Below, in pieces: positions 1 to 5,394 of a DNA stretch of 7,588 bases. Location of the stretch: the NCBI GenBank assembly GCA_017431185.1, contig JAFRLP010000249.1:1-7588 (forward strand). Reading direction: 5' to 3'. The notes under the pieces are model-generated. The model searched no databases and had not been told where the DNA came from. It saw nothing but the letters and a program-made list of their open reading frames with translations. The DNA is from Victivallales bacterium. GTDB taxonomy: Bacteria > Verrucomicrobiota > Lentisphaeria > Oligosphaerales > Oligosphaeraceae. Position numbers and translations under genes: made by a program. The stretch's first letter is position 1. Each line of letters begins with the position of its first letter.

Positions 1-1
1 A

Positions 2-487
2 AAATTGAAAGAATATTGCAGTTGCTTTGTGCTGTATATGACATTGATGTTATCGGAGTTGGGGGTGGGAGGGCCTTTTGAGAAAACCCCTCAAATCAAG
101 GCATTGCTCGACATGGCTTCCAATGAAGAGATGAAAACGACGGATTGGGTTTTTAAATATATGAGTCGGGATGATTATAGTAATAGTAAGAAAGCGGGAG
201 CTTGCCTGGATAAATTTATTGTCAAAGACAAGCCTAATGTCTTGGCAGTGCGTAAGGTACAGCACCCTGATACCCCTGCCTTGAACTTGCCCCCTGGGCA
301 GGAGGAACTGTTGAATATGATAAATAGTAGAAAGATAAAAAGCTGTGGGGATTTGAGAAAGCAGCTTTTCAAAAGGATAGGGGAAGGGGAAACAATCCAT
401 CCCCTTTTACTCAAAGCTATTAATGAGAAATTCAAGTCTGGTATCAATGGAGAATTAAAGGATTTTCTAAAGCAGCATAGTGAGTAG
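2..487 (+). CDS. C-terminal part of an unrecognised protein, cut by the left window edge
   Basis: The frame is open from the left edge to a TAG at 485-487, giving about 161 codons. In-frame candidate starts are TTG at 5, ATG at 38 and ATG at 47. None has a purine-rich ribosome site before it, so the true start probably lies upstream of the window. The product is soluble-looking, lysine-rich and mixed-charge, with no membrane helix. I recognise no catalytic motif: there is no reverse transcriptase YxDD, no Walker A and no HNH. Visible landmarks are a DWVFKYMSRDDY stretch near residue 47 and a Lys/Glu-rich helical C-terminus. It ends 91 bases before the ATPase gene on the same strand, so it may be the first gene of that operon. 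The intervening GC-rich palindrome leaves this open. It could be a third component of the module or an unrelated neighbour. Confidence 0.55.
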   Translation, partial: KLKEYCSCFVLYMTLMLSELGVGGPFEKTPQIKALLDMASNEEMKTTDWVFKYMSRDDYSNSKKAGACLDKFIVKDKPNVLAVRKVQHPDTPALNLPPGQEELLNMINSRKIKSCGDLRKQLFKRIGEGETIHPLLLKAINEKFKSGINGELKDFLKQHSE

Positions 488-492
488 GGGTA

Positions 493-514
493 GCGGCGGC
501 GTCCCCGCCGCCGC
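493..514. repeat. Perfect GC-rich palindrome (9-bp stem, 4-base loop), REP-like
   Basis: GCGGCGGCG (493-501) is followed by TCCC and then CGCCGCCGC (506-514), an exact inverted repeat of G and C only. It begins five bases after the stop codon of the upstream gene. A second, weaker stem overlaps its right arm: GCAGG at 513-517 pairs with CCTGC at 531-535, and the palindrome CACGTG follows at 535-540. No T-run follows, so it is not a canonical intrinsic terminator. Position between genes and composition fit a dispersed extragenic palindrome. It could also stabilise the 3' end of the upstream transcript or partly attenuate the next gene. Confidence 0.6.
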
Positions 515-578
515 AGGTGTGCCCAATCATCCTGCACGTGGAATTGCACCCCGCATTAACGAAAAGAGACATAAGGCA

Positions 579-1976
579 ATGATAAAGTCTTTAACCCTGA
601 AAAATGTCGGAGCGATGCCGGATAAGACGATAGCCTTTGGCAGTCGTCTTAACGTGATTACTGGCGACAATGGTCTTGGGAAGTCGTTTCTTCTGGACAT
701 CATCTGGTATGCGCTGACGGGACATTGGCCCAATGAGGTCAATGGCAAATTGTCATCTGGATACATGGCTCGGCCCCTGACGCCTTCCAAGGAAGCTACC
801 ATAGGAATGAAGGTCGATGGGCAGTCCGCCTCTCGGGCATTGGTCTCCGTTTTCGACAGGGAGATGCAGAAATGGAGACTCAAGGGGGGGGATATGCCTA
901 TGCCGGTGGGACTGGTTGTGTACGCCCACTATGATGGCAGTTTTTCCGTCTGGGATCCAGAGCGCAACGATTGGAGTCAACGGCTCCATGAGAATATGCC
1001 AGACCGCCAGCCCGCCTTTGTTTTTACCTCCTCGGAAGTTTGGGATGGCTATACTGTTCCAGACAGCATGACAGGCCGGGACAAATGGCTGTGCAATGGC
1101 CTGATTCGTGATTGGGTCTCCTGGCAGGACAGAAACGGGAAAGAGTTCGCCTTGTTAACGGATATTCTGGAAAGACTGTCTCCGCCTGATTTCTCCGCAA
1201 AAATCACTCCGGCTGAACACAGCAGAATCTCCATAGACGACTCTCGTGAACATCCGCATATCCAAATGCCATACGGCAAGATTCCCGCCCAATGGGCCTC
1301 TGCTGGAATCCGGCGAATATTGTCCCTGGCCTACGTATTAACCTGGGCTATGACTGAACACGCCAAGGCCTGCAGCATCAAAGGCCAGGCGCCTGCAATG
1401 CAAATGCTCTTTCTTTTTGACGAGGTAGATGCTCATCTGCACCCCAAATGGCAACGCCAAATCATGGGGGGAATCCTGGATGTCCTGGAACGCTTTGCTG
1501 ACATTACGAAGGATGCTCTATATCCATATCATAATCATAAGCATAAGCAAAATTCCCTTGGACACCGTTCCAGTGCGATTCAGATGATATCAGTCACCCA
1601 CTCACCTTTGGTGATGGCTTCACTGGAGCATATCTTTGACGCAAGCTGCGACAAATGGCTTGATATCGATGCCGACAAAAAGGGGAGAATCGTCCTTTCC
1701 GAGCGTCCTTTTGAACGTTTGGGTAATTCGGATGACTGGCTGACCAGCGAGGCCTTTGACTTGCAATCGACTTATTCCGTTGAGGCGGAGAAGGCCATGA
1801 ATGAAGCAAGCGCATTGCTTGAGGACCTCGGGCCGCATGATGCGGAGGCCATCAAAAAGGCTTATCAAAACCTTTTGAAGACGTTGAATCCAAAGGATGC
1901 GTATCTTTGTCGCTTTAGGTATATTTGTGAAAAGAAGAAAATCAAGCTAAAGGACACAAAGGAGAGTGGAACATGA
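579..1976 (+). CDS. AAA/SMC-like ATPase of a Septu-like (PtuA-type) defence pair
   Basis: The 465-residue product is an ABC/SMC-type ATPase without a Toprim domain. Walker A is GDNGLGKS (residues 29-36), directly after a short first strand (IKSLTLKNVGAM) that is typical of this fold's N-terminus. The signature-like segment SAGIRRILSLAY lies at 241-252. Walker B and the catalytic Glu are LFLFDEVDAHLHP (277-289, Glu282). The switch histidine is in SVTHSP (338-343, His341). The ATG at 579 is chosen because it begins that first strand. The longer GTG-start frame (from 480) would read through the GC palindrome. The ribosome site is weak (purines at 562-569). A His-rich insert (about 315-330) separates Walker B from the switch histidine. 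The last four bases overlap the HNH gene, so the two are probably co-translated. In Septu-type systems the ATPase is thought to form a complex that controls the nuclease partner; this role is inferred here from family and gene order. Confidence 0.88.
   Translation: MIKSLTLKNVGAMPDKTIAFGSRLNVITGDNGLGKSFLLDIIWYALTGHWPNEVNGKLSSGYMARPLTPSKEATIGMKVDGQSASRALVSVFDREMQKWRLKGGDMPMPVGLVVYAHYDGSFSVWDPERNDWSQRLHENMPDRQPAFVFTSSEVWDGYTVPDSMTGRDKWLCNGLIRDWVSWQDRNGKEFALLTDILERLSPPDFSAKITPAEHSRISIDDSREHPHIQMPYGKIPAQWASAGIRRILSLAYVLTWAMTEHAKACSIKGQAPAMQMLFLFDEVDAHLHPKWQRQIMGGILDVLERFADITKDALYPYHNHKHKQNSLGHRSSAIQMISVTHSPLVMASLEHIFDASCDKWLDIDADKKGRIVLSERPFERLGNSDDWLTSEAFDLQSTYSVEAEKAMNEASALLEDLGPHDAEAIKKAYQNLLKTLNPKDAYLCRFRYICEKKKIKLKDTKESGT
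884..891 (+). repeat. G8 homopolymer inside the ATPase gene
   Basis: Eight consecutive G bases encode the end of a Lys codon, two Gly codons and the start of an Asp codon, near residue 103 of the ATPase. Tracts of this length are prone to slippage. A one-base change would truncate the protein before Walker B. The tract is seen directly; any phase-variation role is speculation. Confidence 0.5.
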
Positions 1977-2551
1977 TTCCCATTCAATTACAGCCTGAAC
2001 CATTGGATTTCAAGGATATGGTAAGTGAGCCTGGCCAGCGATATTTATCGGAACATCCTGACACAAGGCCTTCACGGTTGCCACCCTATTGGACGAGAAT
2101 TCTTAAAGAACTCTGGGAAGCCTATGGCGGAATTTGTGCATATTTGTCCATCTATTTCGAATATGCCACGGGGGCGGCATCTGTTGACCATTTTGTGCCA
2201 AAATCAGTGGATAAGTCACTTGCATACGAATGGAGCAATTATCGTTTGTCCTGTTTGGGGGCAAACAGAAGAAAGCACACCCATAAAATACTTGATCCCG
2301 TTGGGTTACGACCAGATTCGTTTCGGTTGAATTTATGTACTGGTCGTATCTACCCTAATCCTACTATGGATGTAGAATACAAAAAAGAGTGTCAGGATAC
2401 GATAAATGCTCTAGGTTTGGATTCACCAATATGTAGAAATATGCGCAAAAAGAGATTTGATCAATACTGTAGTAATGAAATCTCTTTAGCGCATATCCAA
2501 GAAGAATCCCCGTTCATTTATGCCGAGATTATCCGTCAGGGGCTGTCATGA
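1973..2551 (+). CDS. HNH-type endonuclease, partner of the ATPase (PtuB-like)
   Basis: The 192-residue product carries a beta-beta-alpha-metal (HNH) core. GGICAYL (52-58) is followed by SVDHFVPKS (70-78, with the candidate general-base His73), then YEWSNYRLSC (85-94), NRRK (98-101) and DP (108-109). Related HNH proteins usually have CxxC-type zinc ligands around this core. Here the first pair reads C-A-Y-L and the second region has a lone Cys94, so structural zinc is probably absent. A variant HNH subfamily with this CAYL / VDHF / YEWxNYRL pattern does occur beside ATPases. Translation starts at an ATG overlapping the ATPase stop (ATGA, 1973-1976). AAAGGAG at 1958-1964 lies 8 bases before it, a strong ribosome site. 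The likely role is nucleic-acid cleavage triggered through the ATPase during phage attack. The substrate cannot be read from sequence. The gene ends 33 bases from the convergent phosphatase gene. Confidence 0.82.
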   Translation: MIPIQLQPEPLDFKDMVSEPGQRYLSEHPDTRPSRLPPYWTRILKELWEAYGGICAYLSIYFEYATGAASVDHFVPKSVDKSLAYEWSNYRLSCLGANRRKHTHKILDPVGLRPDSFRLNLCTGRIYPNPTMDVEYKKECQDTINALGLDSPICRNMRKKRFDQYCSNEISLAHIQEESPFIYAEIIRQGLS

Positions 2552-2584
2552 AGACCATTTGGTGTGGTTTAGAACACACTACAT

Positions 2585-3994
2585 TCATTCGACTGCTTCT
2601 GGTTTTGGGAGGTCGAGTGGTTCATTCTCTTTGGCCTGGTGGGAGGCTTGAGGTTCTGAAGCCGGGTTTTCTTCAGGCGGAATTTTCTCCGTGACGGGTT
2701 GGGATGGCTGGGATTGTATTGTCGCTGTGTCGTCCGGTTCTTCGTCCAGCACGGTGGGAACTGGTATTTCAGGATGCGGAAGCTCCTGCGGTTGAACAAT
2801 TTCCACTGACTGCTTCCGTGTCGCAAGCTGCTGGTGCAGGCACTGTATCTCCATTTGATGCCGTGCGATAGTCTGGTGTTGATTCACCAGGTAAGCCGTT
2901 TCCGCCAGAAGCCCGAGCAACAGACTGCCCATCACTACCAATGGCCAGCGCGAAATTGCTTTTCGGGGAATGTTTTCTGCTTCAGTCGGAATGGCTTTGG
3001 GGATTTCAGCCTGGACTTCTGCGACAGGCTGGACCTCCACCTCGGCCTCTGGCTTGCTGGGGGCTTCGGCCTCTGGCTTGCTGGGTGATGGGGATGGAGA
3101 TGGGATTTCAGAGACAGGTGTGGCTGGCATTTCGGTTTTGTGAACAGGGACAGGCGCAGGTGCGACGCCAATCCGTGCAAGAAGCGCAATCGAACGGTCA
3201 TCGGAACCACGCGGGTCATCCGCCCATTCGCGACGGGTCAGGTAGTCCATCAAGTCCTGCCTGCACAATTCCTCACTGCGCAGGTCGTCAAAGAACATGT
3301 CGAAAATTCTGCCTGGCGTCATATCGGCGAGGTGGAACATCAGATGCTCCGGCCCATCTGAAGTGATGGCAATCCCGGTATTCGCCTTGGCGTCCATAAG
3401 CGCATGCTGGAAAGCCATTTTCTCTTCGCCGCCTGGACGCAGAAAATGGGTCTGATTGGCGAACTCCCCTTTCTCCGGCAGAAAAACGGTTTTGCAGACA
3501 CCGTTTTGCCGCAGGACGATGGATCCGTCGCCGACCTGAAAGCACCCAATGCGCTTTTTGCCGGCAATGGCAAAGGCAACCGTGCAGTCGAACTCCTTTT
3601 CTTCCTGGTGATGTTTCTGCGCAAGGTCATATTTTACCTGCATTAGAGTACGGTACATGATTCGGCAGAATTTTATCCATTGGCCTTGAACCTCCTCTTC
3701 GCCATCAAGAATGTTGACCAGAAACGGTTCAAGAATGGATGTCTGGGAGCGAAAAGCATCCACTGCGCCCTGGGCACCGAAATGGGAAAGGCTGGCGCTG
3801 CCGCGGCCATCGCAGACGATGGCAGCAGGACGTGGGGTGAGCAGCACGGCGGAGGCATCCTGGCAGGGGATTCCGTGGCGGATATGCCCTCCGCCGGGAA
3901 TCGAAGCGGCGAAGCCAGTCCAGGCGGGGTCCTTTTCATCATGCGGTGTCACCATGGTCATTTCTCCTTTGTTGTGCTTGACGTGTGTTCTCAT
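2585..3994 (-). CDS. PP2C-family Ser/Thr phosphatase with membrane anchor (TerY-P triad)
   Basis: Residues are counted from the upstream ATG at 3994. The PP2C metal-binding motifs appear in order: CQDA (44-47, Asp46), VCDGRGSA (60-67, Asp62), DCTVAFAI (136-143), QVGDGSIVLR (153-162), TSDGPEHL (211-218, Asp213) and GSDDRS (263-268). This is a complete metal-dependent phosphatase domain of about 275 residues. A Pro/Glu/Ser-rich linker follows (278-348), then one hydrophobic helix (about 350-369), a Gln/His-rich coiled-coil-like segment (370-398) and a Pro/Glu/Gln-rich tail. With no signal peptide, the phosphatase domain is expected to be cytoplasmic and the tail across the membrane. It probably reverses phosphorylation made by the adjacent kinase, acting with the VWA protein. 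The start overlaps the VWA stop (TAATG). A second ATG at 3955 has an even better ribosome site, so the real protein may begin 13 residues later. Confidence 0.9.
   Translation of the reverse strand: MRTHVKHNKGEMTMVTPHDEKDPAWTGFAASIPGGGHIRHGIPCQDASAVLLTPRPAAIVCDGRGSASLSHFGAQGAVDAFRSQTSILEPFLVNILDGEEEVQGQWIKFCRIMYRTLMQVKYDLAQKHHQEEKEFDCTVAFAIAGKKRIGCFQVGDGSIVLRQNGVCKTVFLPEKGEFANQTHFLRPGGEEKMAFQHALMDAKANTGIAITSDGPEHLMFHLADMTPGRIFDMFFDDLRSEELCRQDLMDYLTRREWADDPRGSDDRSIALLARIGVAPAPVPVHKTEMPATPVSEIPSPSPSPSKPEAEAPSKPEAEVEVQPVAEVQAEIPKAIPTEAENIPRKAISRWPLVVMGSLLLGLLAETAYLVNQHQTIARHQMEIQCLHQQLATRKQSVEIVQPQELPHPEIPVPTVLDEEPDDTATIQSQPSQPVTEKIPPEENPASEPQASHQAKENEPLDLPKPEAVE
3042..3085 (-). repeat. 24-bp tandem unit (20-bp exact direct repeat) in the phosphatase linker
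   Basis: The 20 bases at 3042-3061 recur exactly at 3066-3085, a 24-base period equal to eight codons. On the minus strand they encode two SKPEAE-type units in the Pro/Glu linker, next to a short Ser-Pro repeat. The in-frame period means copy-number change would lengthen or shorten the linker without breaking the protein. Confidence 0.75.
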
Positions 3995-4007
3995 TAGAGT
4001 TCTCCCC
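3955..4007 (-). promoter_or_regulatory. Two ribosome-binding sites offering alternative phosphatase starts
   Basis: On the minus strand GGGGAG (4007-4002) lies 7 bases before the ATG at 3994, which overlaps the VWA stop codon. Further on, AAAGGAG (3970-3964) lies 8 bases before the ATG at 3955. Another ATG at 3961 is too close to that site. Both starts are usable, and the second has the closer match to the consensus. The overlap suggests translational coupling to the VWA gene if the first is used. Confidence 0.55.
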
Positions 4008-4677
4008 AGTCGTCAATCCCACGGTAGCGGATGTTGTTCTGGTCCGATACGGCGCTTGCGGACACGCTCTTCATGGAATCCGTCAGCCAGCGGAAGAACT
4101 GCTTGAAACGAAGCCCCTTGAGCCTGACAGGCCCAGGCTTCGCCGGCAGAATCTGGCACATGATATCGTGGTCGCCCCCACCACCGATCTCAATCCCGAT
4201 GTACTGGATTTTACCGCGTTCGCCTAGGATGCGCATTTCCTCGGCAGCCTGTTCCCAGTCGTTGTCATTCGGTGCGCCATCCGTCATGAGAATGACCCAT
4301 GGACGGTAGGAGGATATGCCGCTGTCGCGGTACATCTTGCGCCGTGCCTTCAGATCCTGAAGTGCCAGGCGCATTCCTGCGCCCATGGCGGTGCTGCCGC
4401 TGGCGGTCAGGGGGGCTGGATTCTGATCCACGTCTCCGATGCCTGTGAACGGCATGGCGATGTCGGCGGTGCTGCTGAAGGTGATGACCTCAAGCACCAC
4501 ACTGCGGGACGCCGCCTCGTCGGCTGCGGTTTCACGCAGGAACTGCTTCAGGCCCTCGTTGAGTTCATCGATCGGGGTGCCGTACATGCTGCCGGATACA
4601 TCCAAAAGCAGGACAACGGGGCAGCGGGGGGCGGGGTTGGAGACGTCGAGGCTGTTGATTTCGTCGTAGTTTCTCAT
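3994..4677 (-). CDS. TerY-like von Willebrand factor A (VWA) domain protein
   Basis: The 227-residue product is almost entirely one VWA domain. The metal-ion-dependent adhesion site is complete: DVSGS (26-30, with Asp26, Ser28, Ser30), Thr96 in ASGSTAMG (92-99) and Asp133 in MTDG (131-134). The first strand is VVLLLDVSGSM and a further strand is IQYIGIEIG (158-165). There is no signal peptide or membrane helix, so it acts in the cytoplasm. In Ter-linked stress systems, TerY-type VWA proteins occur with a PP2C phosphatase and a kinase and are thought to be metal-dependent scaffolds or sensors. The same company is seen here. The ATG at 4677 is supported by AAGGA (4690-4686) 8 bases upstream. 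The stop TAA shares bases with the phosphatase start. Its own promoter is not evident, and the gene upstream on this strand is the broken kinase. Confidence 0.9.
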   Translation of the reverse strand: MRNYDEINSLDVSNPAPRCPVVLLLDVSGSMYGTPIDELNEGLKQFLRETAADEAASRSVVLEVITFSSTADIAMPFTGIGDVDQNPAPLTASGSTAMGAGMRLALQDLKARRKMYRDSGISSYRPWVILMTDGAPNDNDWEQAAEEMRILGERGKIQYIGIEIGGGGDHDIMCQILPAKPGPVRLKGLRFKQFFRWLTDSMKSVSASAVSDQNNIRYRGIDDWGEL

Positions 4678-4818
4678 GGCTGAATTCCTTTTCGGGTTGT
4701 TTGGTGGTTGTGGTCTTGTTGTGTTCTTTGAAATCCGGGTTGTTGTTTTTTTCAGACTGTTTTCGCTTTTTCTTTACTCCTGATAAGCATCCAGTTGGAG
4801 CTTTTCCCGGCGAAATCC
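4678..4818 (-). other. 141-base spacer between kinase remnant and VWA gene, no promoter seen
   Basis: Read on the minus strand this spacer is rich in A and C and poor in structure. I find no credible -35/-10 pair and no terminator hairpin. The only recognisable element is the VWA ribosome site at 4690-4686. If it truly lacks a promoter, the VWA and phosphatase genes depended on transcription arriving through the kinase gene. Confidence 0.35.
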
Positions 4819-5391
4819 TCAAAAAGGAATGGAAAAAGCGGGGTTGTTATTGGGGAAGTCGATTTTCGTCTTGGCCTTGGTGGGATTCAGTTCCAGCCGG
4901 ACTGGATCCTTCTTCATGACATGGAGAAGTTCGGCCAGGTTATCTTCCAGGGTGGCAAGCGTCGCTCGTTGGGAAGGGTTGTGGTGGCCATTGCGGAAGG
5001 TTTGGATGAATGAGCTTTTCAGATTGTAGGTCAGATGGCTCCACAGATTGTACCAGTTCCCGCGCGGTAGCTTGCAATCGCTTCCGGTGCCCAGGGGGCA
5101 GCGCCCCTTTTTCAGGTTCTCATCCGGCGTTCCGCAGGCGGACTTGCGGGTAGGGTCAAAATAGCTGTATGGATGGAGACCGCACATGAGGATGTTGAAG
5201 ACCGTCAGGGCCGCTCCGAATTCCACGTGATGGATGTTCCTGGGCTGGGCAAGGAGCTGGGGATTCATGAGCAATTCCGGTGCAACATGCGAGGCAAAAA
5301 ACGTTTTGGTGATGTCTGTGCTGTCTTGCTTGCCGGGAATCTGGAAACTGTCGCAGTCGATGAAAGACACGTTGCCGTTCTGGTCCAGGCG
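4819..5391 (-). pseudogene. Protein kinase C-terminal remnant, N-lobe and catalytic loop missing
   Basis: The frame is open from a stop at 5394-5392 to a TGA at 4821-4819, about 190 codons, without internal damage. It begins inside a kinase fold. LDQNGNVSFIDCDSFQI matches the strand pair carrying the DFG-equivalent metal-binding Asp (here the ID-C-DSFQ variant). ASHVAPEL is the APE motif. HVEFGAALTVFNILMCGLHPY is the helix-F region ending in GLHP. GRCPLG, then WYNLWSHL and NPSQRA, are C-lobe features of the kinases found beside TerY and PP2C. The glycine loop, catalytic Lys and HRD-like catalytic loop are absent. The only possible start is a GTG at 5370 inside the core, without a ribosome site. 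I read this as a 5'-deleted kinase that cannot phosphorylate. Its order with the VWA and phosphatase genes fits the TerY-P triad. Confidence 0.78.
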
Positions 5392-5394
5392 TCA
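5386..5394. other. Breakpoint joining two 5'-truncated, head-to-head genes
   Basis: On the minus strand kinase homology runs up to the Leu-Asp-Gln codons at about 5389-5381 and then hits a stop. On the plus strand RAMP homology begins at the ATG at 5394. There is no intergenic space, promoter or ribosome site between them, although divergent genes normally share such a region. The position is inferred from where each family's conserved pattern starts. Confidence 0.6.

Noticed and set aside
480..578. In-frame GTG extension of the ATPase by 33 residues
   Set aside because: It overlaps the upstream gene, translates the GC palindrome into Gly/Pro/Ala-rich sequence and has no ribosome site; the conserved first strand begins at the ATG at 579.
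2..578. Retron (reverse transcriptase plus msr-msd RNA) upstream of the ATPase-HNH pair
   Set aside because: Such pairs can be retron effectors, but the upstream fragment has no reverse transcriptase motifs and the palindrome is too short for an msr-msd RNA.
2552..2584. Short imperfect hairpin between the convergent HNH and phosphatase genes
   Set aside because: The stem (2562-2569 with 2573-2579) is 7 pairs with a bulge, AT-containing and lacks a T-run on either strand, so it is not a credible intrinsic terminator.
2834..3366. Plus-strand open frames opposite the phosphatase gene
   Set aside because: They lie antisense to a gene with complete PP2C motifs, have no ribosome sites and carry low-complexity sequence mirrored from the linker repeat.
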